Below are positions 1 through 6,698 of a stretch of 7,919 nucleotides of DNA, one piece after another (positions within the stretch are counted from its first letter, which is position 1; every line of letters begins with the position of its first letter). The notes beneath the pieces are model-generated. The model had not been told where the DNA came from. It made no database searches and saw only the letters and a program-made list of their open reading frames with translations. The position numbers and the translations under genes were made by a program. The DNA is taken from the NCBI GenBank assembly GCA_937884735.1, contig CAKZYI010000411.1:1-7919 (forward strand), in the 5' to 3' direction. This stretch comes from an uncultured Pleurocapsa sp. (lineage in GTDB: Bacteria > Cyanobacteriota > Cyanobacteriia > Cyanobacteriales > Xenococcaceae).

Positions 1-4
1 AAAA

Positions 5-2548
5 ATGCAGCTATTAACTATCGATACCAAAAACAATTGCTACGTAATCGAACCAGACGGCATGAATACTCTACAGGAAAATGTTGCTAGCAAGATAACC
101 CTAGACAAGGGTAAGTTTGAAATTCAGATTAGCGAAGGACGTTATAGCTACAGTAAGAAAGAGTCTGAAGGAGAACCCTTTGTTTTACTTTGGATTTACG
201 GCAATGACGGCAGTACTTTTGTCAATCAAAAAACCGAAGTGGAAACGGGTGCTACCTGGACGACTTTAAATGGCTACAACCAGAAATTACAGATCGAAGT
301 TAAACAGCAGGCTGTATTGTGCGCCTTGTTCTTCAATTTAAACAACCGAAATAATAGCGGTTCGGTTAAATTAGCAGTGAAGGGCAATTCTCAAACTCAA
401 GAACTAGTCGTTAATAGTCAAGATAATACTTATATCCTCAACGAAAAGTATGTGTCCGATCTCAAACAGTGGTTGCAAAACTTTATCGAATTAGAGCCTG
501 GTAACTATAAGGTCAAAATACGCGAAGGCAATGCTAGCTATTGGTCGGACGAAAAGAAATTTAAGCTCGAACCCTGGGCGTTAATTTGGATTAAAGCGGG
601 TAAATTTGTCACGCAACTAACAGGTGTAGAAACCAGCGAAACCTGGTGTTCTCTTAATGGTTTCAAAGACGAATTTATTTTAGAAGTAAAAACTAAAACC
701 ACCCTTTCGGGCTTATTCTTCGATACCTATAAAGAAGATAACGAAGGACAAATTATTATCGGCATTGAATCTATTAGTGCGGAGGAGGTAGCCCAGCAGT
801 ATCAACAGCAGACGGTTAGTACGGAAACAACTAATAGTACAGAAAAGGTTAGCGTTAGTGCATCTAGTGGCGGGCAAAAGACAGAGAGAGTTAGTGTTAG
901 TGCATCTAGTGGCGGACAAAGTACAGAAAAGGTTGGCGTTACCACTTCTAGCAGTACTACAAAAACCACCGTTAGCAGTAGCAGTGAAGGTAATGGTAGT
1001 AGAACATCCCAGCAGATAAAGGTAGGCAACGGTAGTAGCTTCAACTTCCGCTTTGATGAAGCCGAAATGGAACAGATGTGGCAGCAAATGGCAGCCAAGA
1101 TCGAGACTTCAGTAACGGTAACTGACGAACAGGATGAGAAGAAAGAAGCGCAATACTGGGACAGTTTAGAAAAGTGGCTGCTAAAAGGCTATCAAACCCA
1201 AGCTAAAGAATTAGCCATCCAGGTAGCGCGGCTAGAGTTTATGATGAAGACCATCACGCAGCAGATGGAATTCAGCTTCAATCAGAACTTCCAGGGTTGG
1301 TCTAGCTACTTCGACAGTCGATTGAATGAACTGATCGATACCAGAATGGCGGGAATGATCGAAGAACAGGTCAATCTAAAAATAAGCGATCGCACTACGG
1401 AAATTAAAAACCAAGTCATTCACCAGCTACAGGCTGATATTGATAAAAGAGTCGAGTCGGTAGTAAATCTAAAAATAAGCGATCGCTCTACCCAAATTAA
1501 GAATCAGGTAGTCGAACAAATACAGGGCGATATCGACAAGCGCATCAGTACGGTAGTTAATCTCAAAGTCGATAACCAAGCTGACGAAATTAATAACCTA
1601 GTAGTGCAGCAGCTACAGGATGAAATGGAACGACGCATTAATACTACCGTTAACCTTAAAGTAGAAAACCAGGCACAGGATATCAACAGCCAGGTGATTA
1701 AACAGCTACAGGCAGATATGGATAAGCGCATCAACGCGGTAGTAGATCTAAAAGTTACCGACCAAACGCCAAATATTAAGAATCTAGTTATCCAGCAGCT
1801 ACAGGCAGATGTCGATAAACGGATCGATTCGGTGGTAAATCTCAAGCTGACCGACCAAAATGTAGAAATTACGGACTCTGTTACTAAAAACCTGCAAGGA
1901 GATTTAGATAAGCGAGTCAATTCCGCAGTCGATCTAAAAATTGATAATCAGACTCAAAACATCAAAAAGTTAGTTGTCAATCAATTACAAACCGACATCG
2001 ACCGACGCATTAATACAGCAGTCGAAAACAAAACTGACAATAGCGTCCAGCTAGTAGTTAATAACGTCATCAATAACGTAGACGATCGCATTGATGTCAA
2101 ACTAGAAAATACGATTCTTAACTTCCGTGATGATGTCACCTCCATTGTTAAAAACGAACTAAATCAAAACTACACCGACTCGATTAAAACCACTGTCCTA
2201 TCCGACATCAAAAAACAACAGTTCTTTATCGATATCGAGTCTATTAAAGGAGAAGTCAATAACTTCTACTCCCGCCTAGGACAGTTTGAAACCCAGCTAT
2301 ATTCCCGTATTGAACAGGGAGACACTCAACTTTATAACTGGACGCTAGAACAACTAACGGCATTACAGGGCTGCTTGAGCGATCGCCAAACCCTCTCGAA
2401 TATGTTTGAATCTTTTGCCAGCAAACTAAGAGACGAATTGGATAGTGCCGACTGCGTGCAACCCACAAGGTTTACTCCTATGACCGCAACTGTAGGGCGC
2501 GATCGCATATCTCCCGCGCAACCACAGCAATTACCAGGAAGTAATTAG
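5..2548 (+). CDS. Modular repeat protein: two beta-rich domains, Ser/Thr linker, 31-residue repeat rod; function unknown
   Basis: I do not recognise a named family. Residues about 3-125 and 132-255 are two copies of one beta-rich domain. Each runs through an EGxxSY-type segment, then (L)LWI, then a Thr/Glu-rich TGxTW-like segment, then SLNG[YF] or TLNGY, then LxxEVK and LFF(D/N), and ends in an acidic turn and a final strand. Residues about 262-345 are a Ser/Thr/Gly/Gln-rich linker containing three 14-residue units. Residues 350-455 are predicted helical and rich in Gln, Glu and Met. Residues 456-672 are seven exact 31-residue repeats, with a shortened eighth to about 699. More helix follows to about 815, then a Pro/Gln-rich tail. 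I see no signal peptide or membrane segment. The frame is open from the window edge to the ATG at position 5, so the true start may lie upstream. The architecture suggests an elongated oligomeric scaffold or fibre with paired binding domains. That is inference. The stop is TAG. Confidence 0.9.
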   Translation: MQLLTIDTKNNCYVIEPDGMNTLQENVASKITLDKGKFEIQISEGRYSYSKKESEGEPFVLLWIYGNDGSTFVNQKTEVETGATWTTLNGYNQKLQIEVKQQAVLCALFFNLNNRNNSGSVKLAVKGNSQTQELVVNSQDNTYILNEKYVSDLKQWLQNFIELEPGNYKVKIREGNASYWSDEKKFKLEPWALIWIKAGKFVTQLTGVETSETWCSLNGFKDEFILEVKTKTTLSGLFFDTYKEDNEGQIIIGIESISAEEVAQQYQQQTVSTETTNSTEKVSVSASSGGQKTERVSVSASSGGQSTEKVGVTTSSSTTKTTVSSSSEGNGSRTSQQIKVGNGSSFNFRFDEAEMEQMWQQMAAKIETSVTVTDEQDEKKEAQYWDSLEKWLLKGYQTQAKELAIQVARLEFMMKTITQQMEFSFNQNFQGWSSYFDSRLNELIDTRMAGMIEEQVNLKISDRTTEIKNQVIHQLQADIDKRVESVVNLKISDRSTQIKNQVVEQIQGDIDKRISTVVNLKVDNQADEINNLVVQQLQDEMERRINTTVNLKVENQAQDINSQVIKQLQADMDKRINAVVDLKVTDQTPNIKNLVIQQLQADVDKRIDSVVNLKLTDQNVEITDSVTKNLQGDLDKRVNSAVDLKIDNQTQNIKKLVVNQLQTDIDRRINTAVENKTDNSVQLVVNNVINNVDDRIDVKLENTILNFRDDVTSIVKNELNQNYTDSIKTTVLSDIKKQQFFIDIESIKGEVNNFYSRLGQFETQLYSRIEQGDTQLYNWTLEQLTALQGCLSDRQTLSNMFESFASKLRDELDSADCVQPTRFTPMTATVGRDRISPAQPQQLPGSN
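839..964 (+). repeat. Three 14-codon tandem repeats in the Ser/Thr linker
   Basis: Three 42-bp units encode TEKVSVSASSGGQK, TERVSVSASSGGQS and a divergent TEKVGVTTSSSTTK (residues 279-320). Units one and two are nearly identical at DNA level, which points to recent slippage or duplication. Their composition (Ser, Thr, Gly, Gln) suggests a flexible spacer between the beta-domain pair and the helical rod. Confidence 0.85.
1370..2101 (+). repeat. Seven 93-bp (31-residue) tandem repeats plus a degenerate eighth
   Basis: Units begin at 1370, 1463, 1556, 1649, 1742, 1835 and 1928, each exactly 93 bp. A shorter copy of about 27 codons starts at 2021. Each unit opens with V-[ND]-L-K-[IVL], then a polar stretch with a [DEN][RQ] pair, then I-x-x-x-V, then a [QN][LI]Q segment, and closes with D-[KR]-R-[IV]. 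Hydrophobic positions alternate at 1, 3 and 5, as in a short strand. They then fall at about 12, 16, 20, 24, 28 and 31, as in a helix. So each unit looks like a short strand plus a helix of about 20 residues, consistent with a coiled-coil-like rod. Confidence 0.92.
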
Positions 2549-2621
2549 TACCGCTGCGCGGAAGAAGTAATAAGTAATGCCCTAAAGGGTACCGCTTCGC
2601 ATAAGTAATGAGTAATAAGTA
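2549..2621. repeat. Imperfect direct intergenic repeat of cyanobacterial type
   Basis: Two imperfect copies of a unit that begins TACCGCT and runs into AAGTAATAAGTAATG-like sequence lie at 2549-2579 and 2590-2621. They are separated by the small palindrome CCCTAAAGGG (2580-2589). The first copy also holds a 4-bp CCGC/GCGG hairpin. This resembles the short repetitive spacer sequences that litter cyanobacterial intergenic regions. I see no coding potential in it. Confidence 0.5.
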
Positions 2622-2666
2622 GGGAGACAGGGAATAACTATTTAACTGATTAAATTCCCGATCCCT
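2621..2666 (+). terminator. Possible bipartite hairpin terminator after the repeat-protein gene
   Basis: AGGGA (2621-2625) can pair with TCCCT (2662-2666), and GGGAAT (2630-2635) with ATTCCC (2654-2659). This gives an 11-bp stem broken by a small internal loop, with an 18-nt apical loop. There is no T-tract after it, so its role as a terminator is uncertain. It lies 72 bp past the upstream stop codon and 47 bp before the next start codon. Confidence 0.35.
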
Positions 2667-2713
2667 AATATTAATCCTAACGAACAAATTTTGTAAGTTA
2701 TCGAATTCGCATC

Positions 2714-5164
2714 ATGGTTAATAACGATCGGATACAAACAGTTGTCAATGGCGATACTTTTTATCTCAGAAATAAGAGTGGGCAATATCTAATTGCTGCC
2801 GATAAGGGACGCTATTTTTTTCCGCAGCTAGATGATAAAGATGGTGTAAGGTTAGAGCTTGTAGGCGATCGCAAAGAGCTTCAGCACAACGACAATATTA
2901 AAATTAGGTCTTTAGAAACGCGGTTGGGCAATCGCGATGTTTTGGGTGCTTTTCCCGACAGCCACAATTGTTACTACTGGAATGATGATTACGACGAGCG
3001 CAAGCAAAGTTGGAAGATTACTAAAACGTCGGGTAAGCCAGGTAAGATTCATTATGGAGATGAGGTTTATCTGACTAACGTTTATTACGATAAACAGACT
3101 TTAGCTGCCGATAGCAAACATCCAGGTTATCTGACTACGGTTAAAAATGCTAAGGAAGTCTGGATTTTAGAAAGTACCGTCAAGCCGACTCAAAAAACCG
3201 ACACGGCAAAACCCACTGTCTTCGATCTATCCGTAGCATCAGGCGATCCGACTCCGACAGGGGTAATTCTTTGGACGAGAGTTAATCCCAAAGCTTACAA
3301 GAAAAATATTCCTTTAAAATACGAAGTGGCTGGCGATCGCAAATTTACCGATCTTGTCACTGAAGGCACTATCAATGCCGCCGATATTAACGACCAAACA
3401 GACTATACGGTCAAAGTCAATTTAGATACATTAGAGCCAAATAAAAGATATTTCTACCGCTTTACCTACGATGGCGAAATCAGCCCCATTGGACGTTGCC
3501 AAACCCTGCCTGAGAAAAACGCCGAACTACCAAAACTCCGTTTAGCAGTTGTCACCTGCAATGATTACAGCACTGGCTATTTTAATGCCTTTTATCATCT
3601 AGCCGAAGAAGATGTAGATTTTGTCGTTCATCTTGGCGATTTTACTTATGAATATCTCCAGTATCCTCCTAACTATGGCGATATTTTCCGCACCGATCTC
3701 AAACTAGCTAATAATGAATTTCCGATTGGAAACTCAAAGGGTAATGCAGAGCGAACCGTTTTATTAGATGACTTTCGCCACGTTTATCGTACCTATCGCC
3801 GAGATCCCGCGCTGCAAAAAGCGATGGAAAACCATACCTGGATTATTACCCTCGACGACCACGAAATTGCCGATAACTGTTATTGGGACTATGCCAACAA
3901 CACGATGGATGTCAGCGTTGATCAGCCACTCCATCCGATTTATATAAGGTTTGATAAAGGCACGGATAAGGCAAAAATGGCAATGAAGCAGCTATACGAA
4001 AATGCTACTCAAGTCTGGAGTGAATATATTCCTGCTAATTTCCAAAAAACTGGCGAACCTCCTTATAAACTTTACCGACGTTTTCATTTTGGCTCGTTAA
4101 TCGACTTTTTTTTAACCGATAGTCGTAGTTTTAGAGATAAACCCAATCTCAAAATCAACGAGGAAATTTTAACTAAAGTTAGGGAACGTCAAGCAGCTGA
4201 CCCAGATCGCAATATTTCGGACGTGATGAAGTCTGTTCGTCAAGAAATTGGTCTAGAAGATTGGGAAGCAAGTATGCTCGGCAAAGAGCAAAAAGAATGG
4301 CTGATCGATGGCGTTACTAAGTCAGATGCTAAATGGAAGGTGTGGGGAAATCAGACACTTTTAGCAACAGCACTAGCTAACGAACTTAAGGGTGAAATTG
4401 ACGACTGGCATGGATTTAAAGCCGAACGCTATGAAATTTTGCAAGCCGTTAAAGATAGCGAAACCGATGAACATGGAACAGATAAAATCAGCCGTTTTGT
4501 GGTTTTGACAGGGGATATGCACACCTCTTTAATTGCCTATCTCAAAACTGACTTTTCGGAAATTTCCGACAATATGCCCACTTCCGTCAAAGATATAGGC
4601 AAAGCGATCGCTTCTCCCATCGATTCTATAACCGCAGGTATTGGGGATATAGCAAACAAAGCTAACTGGAACTACAGCAAACTGGCTGGAGTAGAATTTA
4701 TGACTCCTTCTGTTACCTCACCAGGAATCTCAGATGGTATTTATGGCGAAGTTTATAAACAAGCAACCAAACTAGGGGTAGAAAGTCCCGCACCCGTTAC
4801 CGAAACTGTAGAAGCCGCTGCTTCTTGGGCGTTAGGTGGTGCTTCATCTTTGTTGAGTAGCGTTGTTCCAGATGTAGTTAAAGATGCGATTGAAACTGTA
4901 GAAGATAAGGTGTCTTTACACAAAACAGTTACGGGCAATATTATCAAACGTTTGAGTCCCCATATCGAACATTTTGACTCATCAGTCAACGGCTATGCGA
5001 TCGCTGAATTTACTAAAGACAAAATGCAATGGTATGTATATGCGATCGATAAAACCATCTACGACAAAGCAGAAGATGGTCGCAACTTATCAACTAATAG
5101 AGCAGAGAAAAAGCTGGTTCAATCTGCAAGCTATAACCCAGATGGCATCAACCTTGATGATTAG
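2714..5164 (+). CDS. PhoD-family metallophosphatase/phosphodiesterase with N-terminal beta-trefoil-like domain
   Basis: PhoD enzymes hydrolyse phosphate mono- or diesters with an Fe/Ca centre. Residues 1-155 contain three similar segments (11-51, 57-104, 113-154), read as a probable beta-trefoil. Residues about 168-266 match the PhoD N-terminal sandwich domain (DLSVASGDPTP, VILWTRV, LEPNKRYFYRF). The catalytic domain follows, with C282 in VVTCNDY, D309 and Y312 in HLGDFTYEY, DDHE at 381-384 with N388, TDSR at 468-471, GNQ near 546, and D601 and H603 in LTGDMHT. These are the expected PhoD metal and active-site motifs. EFMTPSVTSPG (661-671) is the usual late PhoD motif. At 816 residues it is longer than typical PhoD, because of the trefoil and an Ala/Ser-rich C-terminal insertion (about 613-655 and 672-750). 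There is no Tat or Sec signal. An in-frame stop at 2678-2680 with no alternative start between makes this N-terminus firm. Substrate unknown. Confidence 0.93.
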   Translation: MVNNDRIQTVVNGDTFYLRNKSGQYLIAADKGRYFFPQLDDKDGVRLELVGDRKELQHNDNIKIRSLETRLGNRDVLGAFPDSHNCYYWNDDYDERKQSWKITKTSGKPGKIHYGDEVYLTNVYYDKQTLAADSKHPGYLTTVKNAKEVWILESTVKPTQKTDTAKPTVFDLSVASGDPTPTGVILWTRVNPKAYKKNIPLKYEVAGDRKFTDLVTEGTINAADINDQTDYTVKVNLDTLEPNKRYFYRFTYDGEISPIGRCQTLPEKNAELPKLRLAVVTCNDYSTGYFNAFYHLAEEDVDFVVHLGDFTYEYLQYPPNYGDIFRTDLKLANNEFPIGNSKGNAERTVLLDDFRHVYRTYRRDPALQKAMENHTWIITLDDHEIADNCYWDYANNTMDVSVDQPLHPIYIRFDKGTDKAKMAMKQLYENATQVWSEYIPANFQKTGEPPYKLYRRFHFGSLIDFFLTDSRSFRDKPNLKINEEILTKVRERQAADPDRNISDVMKSVRQEIGLEDWEASMLGKEQKEWLIDGVTKSDAKWKVWGNQTLLATALANELKGEIDDWHGFKAERYEILQAVKDSETDEHGTDKISRFVVLTGDMHTSLIAYLKTDFSEISDNMPTSVKDIGKAIASPIDSITAGIGDIANKANWNYSKLAGVEFMTPSVTSPGISDGIYGEVYKQATKLGVESPAPVTETVEAAASWALGGASSLLSSVVPDVVKDAIETVEDKVSLHKTVTGNIIKRLSPHIEHFDSSVNGYAIAEFTKDKMQWYVYAIDKTIYDKAEDGRNLSTNRAEKKLVQSASYNPDGINLDD
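2744..3175 (+). other. Beta-trefoil-like domain in the PhoD protein (three internal repeats)
   Basis: Residues 11-51 (NGDTFYLRN...LIAAD...), 57-104 (HNDNIKIRS...VLGAF...) and 113-154 (YGDEVYLTN...TLAAD...) share a pattern. Each has x-[GN]-D-x-[hydrophobic]-x-[LI]-[RT]-[NS], then a leucine/alanine turn 10-15 residues on, then an aromatic/hydrophobic end strand (LELV, WKIT, WILE). Three units of about 40-48 residues are the hallmark of beta-trefoil folds (ricin-B, fascin and similar), which usually bind sugars, lipids or proteins. The fold is inferred from the pattern, not from a database match. Confidence 0.55.
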
Positions 5165-5178
5165 GGGGTGTTATTAAT

Positions 5179-5201
5179 TGTCATTTGTCATTTGTCATTG
5201 G
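5179..5201. repeat. Heptamer tandem repeat (TCATTTG)
   Basis: Heptamers TCATTTG, TCATTTG and TCATTGG run in tandem from 5181, with a partial TTG before them. Short heptanucleotide tandem repeats in intergenic DNA are common in cyanobacteria. It sits in the 83-bp gap between the phosphatase and the DUF2853 gene, next to a HIP1 site at 5210-5217. I see no promoter that I would defend in this gap. Confidence 0.6.
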
Positions 5202-5247
5202 TTAAAAATGCGATCGCGTCCATAAACTCACCTTCAATCATAAAACT

Positions 5248-5586
5248 ATGACCTTACAAAAGTTATCTATCGGCGAATACGCCAGCAACATTCAAAAATA
5301 TACCGACAACGCTAATGAAGATGTCGTTACAGGAATTGTCAAACATTTAGGTATTGCCCTAACTAACCGAGATGCTTCTTTAGTTTCCTGTGGCGACAAA
5401 ACAGAGTTAGACCGCATTCGAGAAGGGTTTTTAAAAAAGAAATTAGCCCTAGCTGCTAGTGATGAAGAATTAGATCGGGCAATTAGTGATATTTGTACCG
5501 CGATGAAAGATACCAGAAATAAGTCTCGCGTTACCTTCTACTATTTGCTGGCGGAAAAATTTGACAAACTATCTCTATTTAAATAA
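5248..5586 (+). CDS. DUF2853 family protein
   Basis: A 112-residue protein, full length for the family. It is recognised by the block VVTGIVKHLGIALTNRDASL near residues 26-45, REGFLKKKLAL at 58-68, and the C-terminal signature RNKSRVTFYYLLAEKF followed by DKLSLF. The fold should be all-helical and cytoplasmic, with no signal or membrane segment. The biochemical role of DUF2853 is not known to me. It ends in TAA only 9 bp before the lipase start, so the two genes are probably co-transcribed. No clear Shine-Dalgarno sequence precedes it. It lies 83 bp after the phosphatase, so a longer operon is possible but not shown. Confidence 0.93.
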   Translation: MTLQKLSIGEYASNIQKYTDNANEDVVTGIVKHLGIALTNRDASLVSCGDKTELDRIREGFLKKKLALAASDEELDRAISDICTAMKDTRNKSRVTFYYLLAEKFDKLSLFK

Positions 5587-5595
5587 AAAACAATC

Positions 5596-6330
5596 ATGAC
5601 TATTGGCTCGGATTCTTCACAAATCAACCTTGCGGAAATATTCAACCCCAACGCCCAAGGTTTTAGTGCAGCTAATATGGCTTATTTGGCACACTGCGCC
5701 CAAGCTATTTATAAGCCAGAAGCAGAATGCGTTGAAGACATAAGCAAGATAGATAGTAAATTAGCCCAAAATATTAGATTCTTCAATTCGCGTACCACAG
5801 GTACAGAAGGCTTTATTGCTGGCGACGACGAAAAGATTATTATGGCATTTCGAGGAACGAGCGATCGCAAGGATTGGTTGACAGACGCAGCTACAATTCA
5901 AAAATCTTGGTCTTCTGTGACCAATATCGGAAAGGTTCATAGCGGATTTTTTCAGAGTCTCAATTCAGTTTGGTCGGTGATTATGGAACACCTCAAGGAA
6001 CTTCAAACGGATAACCAACCCGTCTGGATTACAGGTCATAGTTTGGGTGGAGCTTTAGCTGCGCTAACTTATGCTACTCTTAGACTGCAAGAACCAAAAT
6101 ACGATCTGGCAGGTGCTTATACCTTCGGACAACCCCGCATTGGCGACGATATTCTCTGCGAAAATTTTGATGCAGACTCCAAACATCGTTTCTTTCGGGT
6201 AGTCAACAACAATGATATTGTCCCCCGCGTACCCTCTAAGATAATCAGGAAAGGGGCTAGCTTTTTAACCTACGCTGCAAAAGCAATACACGACATCAAT
6301 TCCTACGAACACATGGGAACGCAGATATAA
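5596..6330 (+). CDS. Class 3 (alpha/beta-hydrolase) lipase, C-terminally shortened by a nonsense codon
   Basis: A lipase class 3 domain hydrolysing acylglycerols or other esters. The catalytic triad is visible: S149 in GHSLGG (147-152), D207 in NNNDIVPR (204-211), and H239 in YEHMG (237-241). The oxyanion region FRGTSDRKDWLTD (85-97) and FGQPRIGD (177-184) are also typical. A segment of about 20 residues (214-234) between the Asp and His motifs looks longer than usual. No signal peptide is seen, so it is cytosolic or exported by an unseen route. The frame stops five residues after the catalytic His. Yet the same frame continues to 6495 with sequence resembling the normal C-terminus of cyanobacterial relatives, interrupted by TAA at 6328 and TAA at 6349. 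The shortened protein keeps all three catalytic residues and could be active, or the gene may be decaying. It follows the DUF2853 gene by 9 bp. Confidence 0.88.
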   Translation: MTIGSDSSQINLAEIFNPNAQGFSAANMAYLAHCAQAIYKPEAECVEDISKIDSKLAQNIRFFNSRTTGTEGFIAGDDEKIIMAFRGTSDRKDWLTDAATIQKSWSSVTNIGKVHSGFFQSLNSVWSVIMEHLKELQTDNQPVWITGHSLGGALAALTYATLRLQEPKYDLAGAYTFGQPRIGDDILCENFDADSKHRFFRVVNNNDIVPRVPSKIIRKGASFLTYAAKAIHDINSYEHMGTQI

Positions 6331-6495
6331 ATTGAAGCAAACGGCAAATAAGTACACGATGCTACGTTTATGGATCGCCTAATAGGTCGTTTTGAAGGTT
6401 ACAAAAATAATCTTTTTAATGGCAAACTTGATTTTGACAGTATCGAAGATCACAGCATGGATGACTATAAAAGCTTGTGTATGTCGTTGTTGTAA
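6331..6495 (+). pseudogene. Severed in-frame C-terminal tail of the lipase
   Basis: Reading on in the lipase frame past TAA 6328-6330 gives IEANGK, then TAA (6349-6351), then VHDATFMDRLIGRFEGY, NNLFNGKLDFDSIEDHSM and DDYKSLCMSLL, ending at TAA 6493-6495. The DR-x-x-GR stretch and the D-x-I-x-DHSM-x-x-Y ending are, from family memory, what cyanobacterial class 3 lipases carry at their C-terminus. There is no frameshift. An ATG at 6370 could start a 41-residue remnant, but no ribosome site supports it. Confidence 0.7.
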
Positions 6496-6497
6496 AT

Positions 6498-6530
6498 TGA
6501 GTTAGGGCGATGGAAGATCGCTTTAACTCG
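6498..6530 (+). terminator. Stem-loop at the end of the DUF2853-lipase unit
   Basis: Bases 6498-6511 pair with 6517-6530 as a 14-bp stem (three G-U wobbles, no mismatch), with the 5-nt loop GGAAG. It begins 3 bp after the tail's own stop codon at 6495, not after the premature stop at 6330. That is where a terminator or 3'-end stabiliser of the ancestral full-length lipase transcript would sit. No T-run follows, as is common in cyanobacteria. Confidence 0.6.
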
Positions 6531-6687
6531 CTTCTATTGCTGTAAAAAGTAATAAAAATCAGATCTTTTGTAATTATTGTCATATAAATCTAATTTTTAT
6601 GCATTTTTTAAAGGTATACGGTTTAAATTTGGTAATTTAATTTAAGTTGAAAAACTAACTTTAATAAAAAACTAGATTCTCTAAACC

Positions 6688-6691
6688 AAGG
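6688..6691 (+). promoter_or_regulatory. Shine-Dalgarno-like AAGG before the EF-hand/arginase gene
   Basis: AAGG lies 7 nt before the ATG at 6699 and would be 19 nt before the next in-frame ATG at 6711, so it favours 6699. The 168 bp from 6531 to 6698 is strongly AT-rich, contains no gene that I can see, and probably carries this gene's promoter. I could not find a -35/-10 pair with convincing spacing. Confidence 0.4.
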
Positions 6692-6698
6692 TTTATTA

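Noticed and set aside
1504..1920. Long open frame on the minus strand across the repeat rod
   Set aside because: It mirrors the 93-bp repeat of the plus-strand gene, is rich in Ser, Leu, Thr and Arg, and resembles no protein family. The other minus-strand frames at 713-1098 (two, overlapping), 2256-2468, 2478-2687, 4753-4989 and 6623-6907 are shadows or low-complexity in the same way.
1370..2101. Regularly spaced repeats considered as a CRISPR array
   Set aside because: The 93-bp units are contiguous, diverged and fully coding, with no constant repeat and variable spacer structure.
2714..2800. Signal peptide or Tat motif on the PhoD protein
   Set aside because: The N-terminus is polar with no twin arginine and no hydrophobic core, and an in-frame stop upstream rules out a longer start.
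4974..5177. Plus-strand 67-codon frame overlapping the end of the phosphatase gene
   Set aside because: It lies almost wholly inside the conserved phosphatase C-terminus in another frame, has no ribosome site, and resembles no family.
6328..6351. Reassignment of TAA to a sense codon
   Set aside because: TAA at 5584-5586 ends the DUF2853 protein exactly where the family normally ends, so TAA works as a stop in this genome.
6331..6369. Frameshift as the cause of the lipase truncation
   Set aside because: The tail sequence lies in the same frame as the lipase (both start positions are 1 modulo 3). The interruption is by in-frame stops only.
6577..6620. Promoter candidates for the EF-hand/arginase gene (TTGTCA at 6577 and TATGCA at 6598 or TATACG at 6615)
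   Set aside because: Spacings of 15 and 32 nt do not suit a standard sigma-70 promoter, and AT-rich DNA gives such matches easily.
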